DNA of 59,459 nucleotides from Tahibacter aquaticus (GCF_004363655.1 NZ_SNZH01000004.1:387825-447283); one strand, 5' to 3'. Positions 17,707 through 27,570 are shown, counted from the first letter of the stretch. The notes: generated from the sequence alone by a model not told the origin. Made by a program: numbers and translations.

Positions 17707-18663
17707 TCAATCGACGTAAAGCGAACTCACCGATTCGCCGAAAGCCACGCGGCGTATCGTTTCGGCCAGCAGTTCCGCCACCGTCAGCTGGCGGATGCGC
17801 GGGCAGGCCTGTATTTCTGCAGTCAGCGGGATGGTGTCGGTAACAACCAGCTCGTCCAGCTGCGAATTCATGATGTTGCTCATGGCCGAGCCCGACAGCA
17901 CCGGATGGGTGCAATAGGCGACGACCTTCTTCGCGCCCTGCCTCTTCAGCGCATTCGCTGCGGCGCAGAGGGTACCGGCGGTATCGACGATGTCGTCGAC
18001 CAGCACGCAGGTCTTGTCGCGCACGTCGCCGATGATGTTCATCACGGTCGATTCGTTCGGACGCGGACGGCGCTTGTCGATGATGGCGAGGTCGGCATCG
18101 TCGAGGCGCTTGGCGATCGCACGGGCGCGCACCACGCCACCGACGTCGGGGCTGACCACGATCAGGTTGCCCGTGCCCTGGCTGCGCCAGATATCGGCCA
18201 GCAGCACCGGTGAGGCATAGACGTTGTCGACCGGAATATCGAAGAAGCCCTGGATCTGGTCAGCGTGAATGTCGACCGTGAGTACGCGGTCGGTGCCGAC
18301 CGTGCCGATCATGTCCGCCGCCACTTTGGCGGTGATCGGAACGCGCGCGGAACGCGGGCGGCGATCCTGGCGCGCATAGCCGAAATACGGAATCACCGCG
18401 GTCACCGTGGCGGCCGATGCGCGCTTGAGCGCATCGATCAGCACCAGCAGTTCCATGAAATTGTCAGCGGTCGGCGCACAGGTCGGCTGGATCACGAACA
18501 CGTCCTGGCGACGTACGTTCTCTTCGATCTCGACCTGTACCTCGCCATCGGAAAAGCGCCCGCACAGCGCCTTGCCGAGCGGAATGCCGAGCCGGTGCGA
18601 TACGCTCTCCGCCAGCCGCCGGTGAGCATTGCCGGTGAACAGCATCAAACCCTGCGTATTCAT
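17707..18663 (-). CDS. prs: Ribose-phosphate pyrophosphokinase (PRPP synthase)
   Basis: A 318-residue enzyme that makes PRPP from ribose 5-phosphate and ATP for nucleotide, His and Trp synthesis. I start it at the ATG at 18663 because GGTGGAG directly upstream is its ribosome site; an in-frame GTG at 18678 overlaps that site. Key parts seen are the flexible loop [20 protein letters not shown], the [11 protein letters not shown] segment, and the PRPP-binding loop [14 protein letters not shown]. It follows tRNA-Gln and precedes rplY, the conserved order. Confidence 0.95.
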   Translation of the reverse strand: MNTQGLMLFTGNAHRRLAESVSHRLGIPLGKALCGRFSDGEVQVEIEENVRRQDVFVIQPTCAPTADNFMELLVLIDALKRASAATVTAVIPYFGYARQDRRPRSARVPITAKVAADMIGTVGTDRVLTVDIHADQIQGFFDIPVDNVYASPVLLADIWRSQGTGNLIVVSPDVGGVVRARAIAKRLDDADLAIIDKRRPRPNESTVMNIIGDVRDKTCVLVDDIVDTAGTLCAAANALKRQGAKKVVAYCTHPVLSGSAMSNIMNSQLDELVVTDTIPLTAEIQACPRIRQLTVAELLAETIRRVAFGESVSSLYVD

Positions 18664-18721
18664 GCGAATCTCCACCAACTGCCGACGATCGGGCCTAAAC
18701 GCCCAAGATGATGTGATTCAG

Positions 18722-18797
18722 TGGCTGGGGCGGTAGGACTCGAACCTACGAATGCGGGAATCAAAATCCCGTGCCTTACCGGCTTGGCGACGCCCCA
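18722..18797 (-). tRNA. tRNA-Gln (anticodon TTG), overlapped by the ispE stop
   Basis: The reverse complement is a 76-nt cloverleaf with acceptor stem TGGGGCG/CGCCCCA, anticodon TTG in GGGATTTTGATTCCC, T-loop GGTTCGAGTCC and an encoded CCA at 18722-18724. Its first 22 nt (18797-18776) are also the last codons and TAA stop of ispE. It is transcribed in the same direction as ispE and prs and must be cut out of that message. Confidence 0.95.
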
Positions 18798-19651
18798 GCA
18801 ATAAAACGTTCCAGTTCGACCTGCAGCGGCGAGCGGTTTACGCCGCGCGCCACGTGGGCCGACCACTCCTGCGGACAGGCTGCTGCCAGCGCGATTGCCT
18901 CGTCTTCGCTGGCCACGTCGACAAAGACGCAGCCACCGGAACCGGACAGGCGCGGACGACCAGCAGACGTTTCCAGCCATCTCAATGCAGCCGCTATCGC
19001 GGGATAGCGCGCGCTGACTACCGGCTCGAACGCGTTCGAGGTTTCAGCCCCAGCAAGGAAGCGCGGAATTGTCGTGGGCGGCGCATCGCGTGTCAATTCC
19101 GCCGCCTGGAACAACGGCCCGGTCGGCACTGGGGTGTGCGTATCGACAATCACATACCAGCGCTCGGGAATTTCAATCGGCACAAGCACTTGGCCTACGC
19201 CTTCGGCCCAGGCCGAATGTCCGCGCACAAAAACCGGCACATCGGCGCCCAGGCTCAGGCCCAGCTCGGCCAGCCGGTCTTCGTCCAGGTCGCAGCACCA
19301 CAGCCGGTTCAACACCACCAGCACGGTAGCCGCATCGGAACTGCCACCGCCGAGGCCGCCGCCGAGCGGAATGCGCTTGGTCACATCAATGTCGGCGCCA
19401 GCCCGTGGTCTTGCAAAGGCCTGCAGGCAGCGCGCGGCGCGTACGACCAGGTCGTGCTCCGGCGCCACGCCATCCAGCGCGGACACGCGGTGGATTTCGC
19501 CGTCGCCGCGCAGGCGCAGACGAACGGTGTCGCCGCGATCGAGCAGCTGGAACACGGTCTGCAGCAAGTGATAGCCGTCGTCGCGACGGCCGACAATATG
19601 CAGGAACAGGTTCAGCTTGGCCGGTGCCGGCCAGGCAGTCCACTCGCTCAT
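18776..19651 (-). CDS. ispE: 4-diphosphocytidyl-2-C-methyl-D-erythritol kinase
   Basis: A 291-residue GHMP kinase of the MEP isoprenoid pathway. The substrate-site PAPAKLNLFLHIVGRRDDGYH is near the start. The ATP loop PLGGGLGGGSSDAAT is at residues 95-109, and LSGSGGCVF is near residue 245. The start overlaps the lolB stop by 4 nt. The final residues GASPSR and the stop codon are encoded by the 5' part of tRNA-Gln, so the gene cannot change its end without changing the tRNA. Confidence 0.93.
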   Translation of the reverse strand: MSEWTAWPAPAKLNLFLHIVGRRDDGYHLLQTVFQLLDRGDTVRLRLRGDGEIHRVSALDGVAPEHDLVVRAARCLQAFARPRAGADIDVTKRIPLGGGLGGGSSDAATVLVVLNRLWCCDLDEDRLAELGLSLGADVPVFVRGHSAWAEGVGQVLVPIEIPERWYVIVDTHTPVPTGPLFQAAELTRDAPPTTIPRFLAGAETSNAFEPVVSARYPAIAAALRWLETSAGRPRLSGSGGCVFVDVASEDEAIALAAACPQEWSAHVARGVNRSPLQVELERFIAGASPSR

Positions 19652-20262
19652 CGGACCTGCCAGTCCTCGATGAACAGGCGCACACGCTGCTTGCCCTTGG
19701 TGGCGAATACCTTGCGCGGCAAGGCGGGTTCGCTGCCGGCGAAATAGTCGCGGTATTCGATGGTCCAGCCCGCCTGCAGCAGCTTTGCCGGCCGTTGCGC
19801 CTCGTCGAACACCAGCTCAGCCTTGCCCTTGGGCGCACGCAGGCCGCGCACCCAGAACTCCAGCTCGGCCACGGGCAGCTGCCAGTTCGCTTCGCGCGCC
19901 AGCAGTTCCGCCGCGCTGGTGCCGGTCAGTGCCTGCTCGCGCACGCCTTCCAGCGTGGCCGAACGCGCATCGCCGTGCAGGCGCCAGTTCTTGCCGCTGA
20001 TCGGAGCGCGCAGGCGCAGATCGTAGCGCTCGCCCTGCTGCAGCCATTCCACATCTGCATTGCCGCCGTCGTCGCCGTTGCTGACCGCGATGCGTCCCGT
20101 GAGCTGCCACTCGCGCTGTGCCAGGATCGCTGTCTCGCGCTGCTGCTGCACGCGCAAGGTGGCATCGTCTTCGCGCAGGCGCAGCGGGGCGCAGGCACTC
20201 AGGCTCAAGGCCAGCAGCGGCAGCACCCAGCGCAGCCCCGCGCCACCCGGGCTCAGGCGCAT
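19648..20262 (-). CDS. lolB: Outer-membrane lipoprotein LolB
   Basis: A 204-residue lipoprotein. The ATG at 20262 forms TGATG with the stop of the upstream TPR gene; longer starts in the frame run inside that gene and are unlikely. The signal peptide ends in the lipobox LSAC (Cys near residue 24). The segments REWQLTGRIAVSNG, ANWQLPVAELEFWVRG and AGWTIEYRDY match LolB, which accepts lipoproteins from LolA and inserts them into the outer membrane. It is followed by ispE as in E. coli and Pseudomonas. Confidence 0.9.
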   Translation of the reverse strand: MRLSPGGAGLRWVLPLLALSLSACAPLRLREDDATLRVQQQRETAILAQREWQLTGRIAVSNGDDGGNADVEWLQQGERYDLRLRAPISGKNWRLHGDARSATLEGVREQALTGTSAAELLAREANWQLPVAELEFWVRGLRAPKGKAELVFDEAQRPAKLLQAGWTIEYRDYFAGSEPALPRKVFATKGKQRVRLFIEDWQVR

Positions 20263-21989
20263 CAGACGCCCAGCCTGCGCATGGCCTCGACCACCGCTTT
20301 GTTCTTCGCGTCCTTCTTGCGCGCCGCCTCGAACACCGCGCGCGCTTCGTCGCGCTTGCCCTGCACCCACAGCACTTCGCCCAGGTGCGAGGCGATTTCG
20401 CCGTCGGACTGCTTCTCGAAAGCCTTGCGCAAGGCCTTCTCCGCTTCGTCCAGGTTGCCGCGGCGGAACTGCACCCAGCCGTAGGAATCGATCACCGCCG
20501 GATCTTCCGGCTTGACCTTCAAGGCTTTCTCGATCAGGCCCAGCGCTTCGTCGAGCTTGCGATTCGCATCGGCCAGGGTATAGCCCAGGGCGTTCATCGC
20601 GTCGAAATCGGCCGGCTTGAGTTCCAGCACGCGGCGCAGGTCGGTCTCGGCGCTGTCGGTGCGATTGTTCGCCGCCGCATGCAGCGCCCGCGCATACAGC
20701 AGGCGCGTGTCGTCGGGCATCTGGCGCAGGCCGCGCGCATAGACTTCCTGCACTGCCTCGGGCTGCTCGCGCTTGTTCAGCAGTTCGGCTTCCAGCATGA
20801 AGGCATCGCCGAGCTGCTCGGGCTCGTCGCCGACCCGCTGCTGCAGCTCGTGCGCCAGCCCCATGGCCGCTTCGTGCTTGCCCTGATCGTCCATCAGCAC
20901 GGCAAGGCGCACCTGGCTGGCGAACCAGTCTTCGTTGTCGTTGCCGACCTGTTCGTACCAGCTCAGCGCAGCGGTTTTCTGCTCCAGCATTTCCGCCAGC
21001 TGGCCCAGCAGATGGGCACGCGCCGCGCGCTCTTCGACCGGGCGCGACTTGAGTTCGTCGTACAGCGACTGGATCAGGCTCTTGTCGTTGCTGCGTGCGG
21101 CATAGGCTGCGCGTGCCTGATAGCTGTAGTCGTCCTGCGGACCGTCGGCGAGCAGCTTGGCCGCGGCCTTGTTGTCGCCGTCCTGGCCCAGCATCAGCGC
21201 ATAGGCGGCGCGCAGGCGAATGTCCTTGGGCGAGCGCTTGATCGCCTCGCGGTAGTCGCGGCCGGCACGCGCCTTGTCGCCTTCGTCCACCGCCAGCTGG
21301 GCCGACCAGGCATAGGCATTGGCGCTGGCGAATTTCTTCACCGACAGGTCGGCCAGGGTGCGCGACTGTTTCTTGTCGTCCAGCTTGAAGGCGAGCTGGC
21401 TCATCGCGACCCAGGTTTCCTCTGCCGCTGTCGCCAGGCCCAACGGTGTCGCCAAGCGCTGCAGCAACAGGGCAGCGGCCGGCTTGTCCGGTGCACTCAG
21501 CAATACCTGGCCGATCAGGCGCCAGCCCTGCTGGTCCGGCAGCATCGCAAGCTTCGAAAGCGCCTGGAATGCAACATCCGAATTGCCGTCGCTCAAGGCC
21601 AGGCTGGCTTCAACCTGGCCTTGCCCCGGATCGGTAGCACGCAGGCTGCGCCAGCGCGCCAGGGTTTCGCGGGCCAGGGGGTAGTCCCTGGCAGCCAGCG
21701 CGACGCGCGTCGCATGCGCGGCAACCAGGGGGTCGTTGCTGAGGCTGGCGGCTCGCGCATAGCGCTGCGCCGCTGCCTTGAGATCAGCCTGGCCCAATGC
21801 AAACTCGCCGGCCAGCAACTGGGCGAGCAGATCGTCGTCCGTGGGCAGCGGCTTGACCACGGCCTGGCCCGGCTGTGCGGCGGCCTGGCGCGGCGGCACC
21901 GTGGTGCAGGCCGCCAGGGAGAAACAGGCCGCCGCGGCGACCGCGACAGAGCGCGTCCAGGCACGTTCAGCGCGAAATTTAATCCACAT
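20262..21989 (-). CDS. TPR-repeat lipoprotein upstream of lolB
   Basis: A 575-residue protein with a signal peptide and lipobox SLAAC (Cys near residue 28). The remainder is a run of about 12 tetratricopeptide-type helical repeats; clear units include ALALGYTLADANRKLDEALGLIEKALKV-like and IDSYGWVQFRRGNLDEAEKAL segments near the C-terminus. TPR lipoproteins of this size precede lolB in pseudomonads and xanthomonads and are thought to act in envelope assembly as protein-protein scaffolds. The precise role is not known. Its stop overlaps the lolB start, and its start faces hemA across 210 bp. Confidence 0.8.
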   Translation of the reverse strand: MWIKFRAERAWTRSVAVAAAACFSLAACTTVPPRQAAAQPGQAVVKPLPTDDDLLAQLLAGEFALGQADLKAAAQRYARAASLSNDPLVAAHATRVALAARDYPLARETLARWRSLRATDPGQGQVEASLALSDGNSDVAFQALSKLAMLPDQQGWRLIGQVLLSAPDKPAAALLLQRLATPLGLATAAEETWVAMSQLAFKLDDKKQSRTLADLSVKKFASANAYAWSAQLAVDEGDKARAGRDYREAIKRSPKDIRLRAAYALMLGQDGDNKAAAKLLADGPQDDYSYQARAAYAARSNDKSLIQSLYDELKSRPVEERAARAHLLGQLAEMLEQKTAALSWYEQVGNDNEDWFASQVRLAVLMDDQGKHEAAMGLAHELQQRVGDEPEQLGDAFMLEAELLNKREQPEAVQEVYARGLRQMPDDTRLLYARALHAAANNRTDSAETDLRRVLELKPADFDAMNALGYTLADANRKLDEALGLIEKALKVKPEDPAVIDSYGWVQFRRGNLDEAEKALRKAFEKQSDGEIASHLGEVLWVQGKRDEARAVFEAARKKDAKNKAVVEAMRRLGV

Positions 21990-22199
21990 CCAGATGCACC
22001 ATCGTCGTTGCGCACCCGCACCAGGCGGTTTGCGATTGCCCGCCCCGGAGGACGGACTTGCTTGATCTTGCCGGACCGCGCCCGCACACTAGCTGCGATT
22101 TTGTGCGATGCGGCAGCCTGTTGGCCGCATTCCTGGGCCTAGCCGGCCCCACTACGCGTCCAAGCTTAGCTGATTGTTGCCCGCGCGGCCCCGTCATCC
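21990..22199. promoter_or_regulatory. Divergent promoter region of hemA and the TPR-lipoprotein operon
   Basis: This 210-bp gap separates the start of the leftward TPR-lolB operon from the rightward hemA-prfA pair, so both promoters should lie here. I could not identify convincing -35/-10 pairs, and the hemA start lacks a strong ribosome site. Confidence 0.4.
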
Positions 22200-23474
22200 A
22201 TGGCATTGCTAGCCCTCGGTCTCAATCACGTCACCGCCCCGCTGGACCTGCGCGAGAAAGTCGCGTTCGGTCCCGAGCAGGCCCGCGCGGCAGTCGAAGA
22301 ACTGGCCGCGCAAGCTGGCATCGAGGAAGCTCTGATCCTGTCCACCTGCAACCGGACCGAACTGTATTGCTCGGTAGCCGATGGTGCCCAGATAGTGCCG
22401 GCACAGTGGCTGCACAAGCACCACCAGTTGAACCTCGGCCGGCTCGACGAGTTCCTCTACCGCCACGACAACGAAGCCGCGGTGCGGCACATGTTCCGTG
22501 TCGCCACCGGGCTGGACTCGCTGATCCTGGGCGAGCCGCAGATCCTCGGCCAGGTCAAGGACGCCTACCAGCTGGCACGCGCTGCGCGCACTCTGAAAGC
22601 GCCGATGGAACGCATGCTGCAGCACACCTTCGCCGTGGCCAAGCGCGTGCGCACCGACACGCGCATCGGCGCCAGCCCGGTGTCGGTCGCCTATACCGCC
22701 GTACGCCTGGCCGAACAGCGCTTCGCCGACCTGGCCGGCGCCTGCGTGCTGCTGATCGGCGCCGGCGAAACCATCGAACTGGCCGCACGCCACCTCAGCG
22801 ATGCGAAGGTGCGCCGGCTGATCGTCGCCAACCGCACGCTGGACCACGCGCAAAGCCTGGCCCATCGCTGCGGTGGTTACGCCATCGGCCTGAACGACCT
22901 GCCCGCACACCTGGCCGAAGCCGACATCGTGATTTCCTCCACGGCCAGCCGCGAACCCGTGCTGACCCGGGCCATGGTCGAGGCCGCGCTCAAGGCACGC
23001 CGGCGCAAGCCCATGTTCCTGGTCGACATCGCCGTGCCGCGCGACATCGAAGCCGACGTGGCCAAGGTGGACGACGCCTATTTGTATACTATTGATGACC
23101 TCAGGCAGGTGATCGACGAAAACCTGCGCTCGCGGGAAGCCGCAGCACGCGAAGCCGAAGCCATCATCGACCTGCAGGTCGAGCGCTACATGGCCTGGCG
23201 CCGTGCCCTGGACCGCGGCAATCCGGTACAGGATCTGCGCCGCCAGGCCGAAACCGAGCGCGACGAAGTGCTGGCCCGCGCCACCGCCATGCTCGCCCGC
23301 GGCCGCAGCGCAGAAGAGGCGCTGGCCTTCCTCGCCAACACCCTGACCAACAAACTACTGCACGCGCCCAGCGCCAACCTGCGCGCTGCCGCGCTGCGCG
23401 GCGACGGCGAACTGATCCAGGCTGCCGCCCGCCTGTTCGACCGCGCTGCCGCCAACGACGACAAGGACGCATGA
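22200..23474 (+). CDS. hemA: Glutamyl-tRNA reductase
   Basis: A 424-residue enzyme that reduces glutamyl-tRNA to glutamate-1-semialdehyde, the first step of tetrapyrrole synthesis by the C5 route. The catalytic Cys50 lies in [33 protein letters not shown] is the tRNA/substrate region, and [17 protein letters not shown] begins the NADPH domain. The C-terminal helical dimerisation part ends in [13 protein letters not shown]. It overlaps prfA by 4 nt (ATGA). The hemA-prfA pairing is classical in gammaproteobacteria. Confidence 0.95.
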   Translation: MALLALGLNHVTAPLDLREKVAFGPEQARAAVEELAAQAGIEEALILSTCNRTELYCSVADGAQIVPAQWLHKHHQLNLGRLDEFLYRHDNEAAVRHMFRVATGLDSLILGEPQILGQVKDAYQLARAARTLKAPMERMLQHTFAVAKRVRTDTRIGASPVSVAYTAVRLAEQRFADLAGACVLLIGAGETIELAARHLSDAKVRRLIVANRTLDHAQSLAHRCGGYAIGLNDLPAHLAEADIVISSTASREPVLTRAMVEAALKARRRKPMFLVDIAVPRDIEADVAKVDDAYLYTIDDLRQVIDENLRSREAAAREAEAIIDLQVERYMAWRRALDRGNPVQDLRRQAETERDEVLARATAMLARGRSAEEALAFLANTLTNKLLHAPSANLRAAALRGDGELIQAAARLFDRAAANDDKDA

Positions 23475-24556
23475 GCCCTTCCATCCGCCGCAAACTGGAA
23501 CAGCTGGCCGAACGCTTCGAAGAAGTCGGCGCCCTGCTCGCCCAGCCCGATGCCGCCGCCGACAACAACCGCTTTCGCGCGCTCAACCGCGAATACGCCC
23601 AGCTCGAGCCCGTCGCCGCAGCACTGCAGGCCTTCGACACGAACGAAGCCGCCTATACCGCGGCCCAGTCCATGCTCAAAGACGCCGAGATGAAAGAGCT
23701 GGCCGAGGCCGAACTGCCGCAGCTGGCCGCGCGCCGGGAGGCACTGGAAAAAGACCTGCAGCTGCTGCTGATTCCGAAAGATCCCCGCGACGACGCCAAC
23801 CTGTTCCTCGAAGTGCGCGCCGGTACCGGCGGCGACGAGGCGGCGATCTTCGCCGGCGACCTGTTCCGCATGTACAGCCGCTACGCCGAGCGCCAGCGCT
23901 GGAACGTGGAAATCATTTCGTCCAGTGCCGGCGAACACGGCGGCTACAAGGAAGTCATCGCCCGCGTCGAAGGCAAGGGCGCGTTCGCGCGGCTGAAATT
24001 CGAATCCGGCACCCACCGCGTACAGCGCGTGCCAGCAACCGAAGCGCAAGGCCGCATCCACACCTCGGCGGCCACGGTCGCCATTCTTCCCGAAATGGAC
24101 GAAGTGGACGATGTGGAAATCCGCGACGCCGACGTCAAGGTCGATACCTTCCGCGCCTCCGGCGCCGGCGGCCAGCACGTCAACAAGACCGATTCGGCCA
24201 TCCGCGTCACCCACCTGCCCAGCGGCATCGTGGTCGAATGCCAGGACGAACGCAGCCAGCACAAGAACCGCGCCCGCGCGTTCTCGCTGCTGAAGGCGCG
24301 CCTGCTCGACAACGAACGCTCCAAGCAGGCTGCCGAACAGGCGGAAAACCGCCGCCTGCAGGTCGGTTCCGGCGACCGCAGCCAGCGCATCCGCACCTAC
24401 AACTTCCCCCAGGGCCGCATCACCGACCACCGCGTCGAAGGACTGACCCTGTACCGCCTGCCCGAAATCGTCGAAGGCGACCTGGACGACCTGATCCAGC
24501 GCCTGACCCAGGAAAACCAGGCCGATCTGCTGCAGGCGCTGACGCAGAACGGCTGA
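23471..24556 (+). CDS. prfA: Peptide chain release factor 1
   Basis: A 361-residue factor that ends translation at UAA and UAG. The stop-codon-reading tripeptide PAT is in [17 protein letters not shown], and the peptidyl-transferase GGQ is at residues 233-235 ([17 protein letters not shown]). All domains are complete. It is translationally coupled to hemA. The prmC methylase gene that often follows is absent; a small membrane-protein gene on the other strand follows instead. Confidence 0.95.
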   Translation: MSPSIRRKLEQLAERFEEVGALLAQPDAAADNNRFRALNREYAQLEPVAAALQAFDTNEAAYTAAQSMLKDAEMKELAEAELPQLAARREALEKDLQLLLIPKDPRDDANLFLEVRAGTGGDEAAIFAGDLFRMYSRYAERQRWNVEIISSSAGEHGGYKEVIARVEGKGAFARLKFESGTHRVQRVPATEAQGRIHTSAATVAILPEMDEVDDVEIRDADVKVDTFRASGAGGQHVNKTDSAIRVTHLPSGIVVECQDERSQHKNRARAFSLLKARLLDNERSKQAAEQAENRRLQVGSGDRSQRIRTYNFPQGRITDHRVEGLTLYRLPEIVEGDLDDLIQRLTQENQADLLQALTQNG

Positions 24557-24583
24557 TGCGGCCGCTGCGTGCGCGACAGGGCG

Positions 24584-24976
24584 TCAGCGCTTGCGCCCCT
24601 GCCGGAACCCGGCAACCGCGCCGAGCAAGGCCACGCCGACACCGATGTGCGGCAACCACAGCGGCCAGGGCAGCAGCAGCGCAAGGCCGCCGAACGCCGC
24701 TGCAAGCAGAAACAGCCAGGCCGCCGCGCGATTGCGCCAGAACAACAGCAGGCCGGCCAGCACCAGCAGCAGCGTGGACAGCCAGAACAGCAGCACCATC
24801 AGCGACGATAGCTGCCCTTCGTACACCATGTTCAGCATGCTTCGTATCGAAACCAGCGTAGTAACGCTCTGAAGCAGCGCGGCAGCCAGTACGACAACAT
24901 CGAGTACTGCCCGCGGCGCGTTCGCCGGCGAAGCGACCGGTGCTTCGGGTGTGCGGTATGGATCGTGTTGGGTCAT
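24584..24976 (-). CDS. Small integral membrane protein, unknown
   Basis: A 130-residue protein. The ATG at 24976 has AGGAG 7 nt upstream; an earlier in-frame start at 25048 lacks one. After a polar N-terminus (MTQHDPYRTPEAPVASP) there are four hydrophobic segments (AVLDVVVLAAALLQSV, LMVLLFWLSTLLLVLAGLLLF, AAWLFLLAAAFGGLALLL, LPHIGVGVALLGAVAG), so it spans the membrane. It ends in the basic tail RQGRKR. It is convergent with prfA. No family recognised. Confidence 0.6.
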   Translation of the reverse strand: MTQHDPYRTPEAPVASPANAPRAVLDVVVLAAALLQSVTTLVSIRSMLNMVYEGQLSSLMVLLFWLSTLLLVLAGLLLFWRNRAAAWLFLLAAAFGGLALLLPWPLWLPHIGVGVALLGAVAGFRQGRKR

Positions 24977-25034
24977 CGGTGTACTCCTGTCATCGCATTC
25001 CCTGGAATGGCCAACCGTATTTTGCCCCGCGCCC

Positions 25035-25334
25035 TCAGCGCGCCGCACGCCAGACCGGTTCGTCCAGCTGCATCTTCTTGCATAGCACGCGAAACAGCTC
25101 GGTCACGCGCGCGATGGGACGAATCGCGCGTTCCTGTACCTGCAGGCCAAGCAATTCCACCGCCAGGCGGTACTCGCCGTCGACGACCAGCTCGCTTGCC
25201 GCATCGACGTCCGGCCAGGGCAGCAGGTCGGACAGCAGCTCGATCAGCACGCCCACTTCCCATTGCAGCTGGGCATTGACGAGGTCGACTTCGGGCTCGG
25301 CATCGGTATCGCTGTCAATCTCGTTTTCAATCAT
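25035..25334 (-). CDS. Small acidic protein resembling MafI-family immunity proteins
   Basis: A 99-residue protein with an acidic start (MIENEIDSDTDAEPEVD). It has the pattern LLSDLLPWPDVDAASELVVDGEYRLAVELLGLQ then TELFRVLCKKMQLDE. This spacing of ELL, an E-x-x-LA-x-ELL block and a C-terminal helix recalls MafI-like immunity proteins of polymorphic toxin systems. I judge this from memory of the family pattern only. No toxin gene is next to it; the upstream gene is a divergent AraC regulator 161 bp away. It could equally be an unrelated small helical protein. Confidence 0.45.
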   Translation of the reverse strand: MIENEIDSDTDAEPEVDLVNAQLQWEVGVLIELLSDLLPWPDVDAASELVVDGEYRLAVELLGLQVQERAIRPIARVTELFRVLCKKMQLDEPVWRAAR

Positions 25335-25495
25335 GGCGGTTCCGGAAAAAACAGCATCGACCCAGCACAGCAGCGGGCTTCGCAGCAGGCTTCCTGCCCT
25401 TGGCCCACGGCAAGAAAATGCACCCCGTTTGGCGTGGAACGCTATCACAGTCGCCCGCCCGGCCGCTCGGCCGGAACCCTGTGTATGCTTTGCCC

Positions 25496-26296
25496 ATGCT
25501 GATCCGCCCCTGCCTCGCGCTGCGTCCCTACGTCCAGTCGATCTGGGCGACGCACGGTACGACCGGCCCGCCGCAGTGGCCGCGCGAACGCGTTCTGCCC
25601 GGCGCGCAGATGCATCTGGCTTTTCGCCTCGACGGTGGCGGTGTGCGTCTATACCGCAACGCCGACGACGCGCCTGCGAGCACACTCGGCCATGCCGTCG
25701 TCGCCGGACTGCGCAGCAGCCCGTATTTCAAGGACATTTCCACACCTTCGCGTTCGGTCGGTGCCTTGCTGCAGCCCGGCGCCGCACTCGCCCTGTTCGG
25801 CTGCGGCGCCGACGAACTGAGCGAACAGCATGTGGCGTTGGACGCACTCTGGGGCAATGCCGCCGATAGCGCGTACCAGCAGCTCGCCCACGCCGCCGGC
25901 CCGGAACAACACGTTTTCCTATTGCAAAAATTCCTATTGCATCATCTGCGCCCGGTACGCGGCCTGCACCCGTCATTCGCCCGGACCCTGCAAGCCTTCC
26001 GCCACGACAGCAGCATCGCGGCCGCCGTGCAGGCCAGCGGCTGCAGCCACCGTCATTTCATTACCCAGTTCAAATCCAGCGTCGGCCTGCCGCCCAAGCG
26101 CTATGCGCGCCTGCTGCGCCTGCAGCATGTGCTGCACTGGCCGGATCGCTCGGCACCCTGGAGCGAAATCGCCCTGGCTGCCGGCTTCAGCGACCAGGCC
26201 CACCTCAACCGCGAATTCGGCCAGCTCACCGGGCTTGCGCCCCAGCAATGGCGGCGCGCACGCGCGGCGTCGCCGTTGCATCTGCGCGTGGACTGA
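25496..26296 (+). CDS. AraC-family transcriptional regulator
   Basis: A 266-residue protein. I start it at the ATG at 25496, where homology-like sequence begins (LIRPCLALRPYVQSIWATH, typical of the N-terminus of DUF6597/AraC regulators). The C-terminal 90 residues hold the double helix-turn-helix: IAAAVQASGCSHRHFITQFK and SEIALAAGFSDQAHLNREFG followed by GLAPQQWRRAR. The N-terminal half would sense a ligand. It is followed in the same direction by VOC and GyrI-like genes, which it may control. Confidence 0.85.
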   Translation: MLIRPCLALRPYVQSIWATHGTTGPPQWPRERVLPGAQMHLAFRLDGGGVRLYRNADDAPASTLGHAVVAGLRSSPYFKDISTPSRSVGALLQPGAALALFGCGADELSEQHVALDALWGNAADSAYQQLAHAAGPEQHVFLLQKFLLHHLRPVRGLHPSFARTLQAFRHDSSIAAAVQASGCSHRHFITQFKSSVGLPPKRYARLLRLQHVLHWPDRSAPWSEIALAAGFSDQAHLNREFGQLTGLAPQQWRRARAASPLHLRVD

Positions 26297-26380
26297 TCGC
26301 CGGGCACCGGTCAAATTTATCCAAGACAGACGCCAGAGCCACTCGCTAGGCTGCGCTCACCTTCACCGCAGGAGACCGCC

Positions 26381-26824
26381 ATGGCCGTGCACGAACTGTT
26401 TCCCTATCTCTGTGTCGCCGACGCCGATGCGGCAATCGCCTTCTATGCCCAGGTATTCGGCGGCGAGGAAAAACTGCGCCTGGTCGAACCCGGCGGACGT
26501 ATCGGTCATGCGGAAGTCGATCTCGGCGGCGGACTGCTGATGCTGTGCGAGGAATTCCCCGAGTACGACATCCGCAAACCCGACAACGCCACCGGCACCA
26601 GCGTCAGCCTGCATATCCATGTGGACAATGCGGACGACGTGATCGCCCGCGCGGTCGCCGCCGGCGCCACCGTGCTGATGCCGGCGCAGGACCATTTCTA
26701 CGGCGAACGCTCCGGCACGATCCGCGATCCCTTCGGCCACCGCTGGAATATCGGCCATTCCATAGAGCAGGTCAGTGCCGAAGAAATGCAGCGCCGCTAC
26801 GATACGACCGAACAAAGCGGCTGA
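26381..26824 (+). CDS. VOC-superfamily (glyoxalase/PhnB-like) protein
   Basis: A 147-residue protein with AGGAG just upstream of the ATG. It begins LFPYLCVADADAAIAFYAQVFGGEE and ends with the pair FYGERSGTIRDPFGHRWNIGHSIEQVS, the pattern of PhnB-like members of the vicinal oxygen chelate fold. Such proteins bind small molecules or metals and include lyases, dioxygenases and resistance proteins. The reaction cannot be told. It lies 84 nt after the AraC gene and may be its target. Confidence 0.82.
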   Translation: MAVHELFPYLCVADADAAIAFYAQVFGGEEKLRLVEPGGRIGHAEVDLGGGLLMLCEEFPEYDIRKPDNATGTSVSLHIHVDNADDVIARAVAAGATVLMPAQDHFYGERSGTIRDPFGHRWNIGHSIEQVSAEEMQRRYDTTEQSG

Positions 26825-26954
26825 TCGCCACCACCTGTTGCCCTCCTGGCGAACTCAGGCCGGTTTGCCGCCGACCGTGCCGGCGGCGCGCTGCATCGTA
26901 TACATTGGCGAAGTCGCCCGACCGCATCCGCCGACAGCCACAGGAGCCGCCCGC

Positions 26955-27425
26955 ATGATCGATACGCCGCACATCGTCCGCAGCGACGCGCAGCAGACTG
27001 CCGTCATCCACCTGACCATCGCCCGCGAGGACATGCCAGCCTTCATCGGCGCCGCCGCGAACGAGCTGATCGGCGCGATAGCCGCCCAGGGCGCCGGCCC
27101 GACCGGTCCCATGTACTCCTATCACCTGCGCAACCCCGGCGACACCTTCGATTTCGAACTCGGCTTTCCGGTCAGCAAACCCATTGCGCCGGCCGGCCGG
27201 GTCAAGCCCGGCCAGCTGCCCTCGCTGCGCGTGGCACGCACGGTCTACCGTGGCGGCTACGAAGGCCTGGGCGCCGGCTGGGGCGAATTCATGGACTGGA
27301 TCGAGGCCAACGGCCATCGCCGTGCGGAAACCCTGTGGGAGCGCTATGTCAGCGGGCCCGAGTCGGGCAACGATGCAGCGCAATGGCAGACCGAACTGAA
27401 CCGGCCGCTGCTCGGCGGCGAATAA
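26955..27425 (+). CDS. GyrI-like / AraC effector-binding domain protein
   Basis: A 156-residue stand-alone protein with AGGAG 8 nt before the ATG. The segments IAREDMPAFIGAAANEL, GAGPTGPMYSYHLRNPGDTFDFELGFPVSK and RTVYRGGYEGLGAGWGEFMDWIEANG match the GyrI-like small-molecule-binding domain, which is found fused to AraC/MerR regulators or free as SbmC/GyrI and hydrolase-like proteins. WERYVSGPESGNDAAQWQTEL is the usual C-terminal part. It follows an AraC gene and a VOC gene on the same strand, which suggests a small-molecule response unit. Confidence 0.8.
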   Translation: MIDTPHIVRSDAQQTAVIHLTIAREDMPAFIGAAANELIGAIAAQGAGPTGPMYSYHLRNPGDTFDFELGFPVSKPIAPAGRVKPGQLPSLRVARTVYRGGYEGLGAGWGEFMDWIEANGHRRAETLWERYVSGPESGNDAAQWQTELNRPLLGGE

Positions 27426-27570
27426 GCGGGGCGAATAAACGCGGCGAAATAGCACCGGCGAAAACCGTCGGCGTTGCGACCGCCTGGCACCGTCGTGCAT
27501 CCAGCAGGAACATCCGGCGCAATTCGCTGCGCCGCCAATCTCCCTCGCCCTCACGGACACCGCGCTGCCC

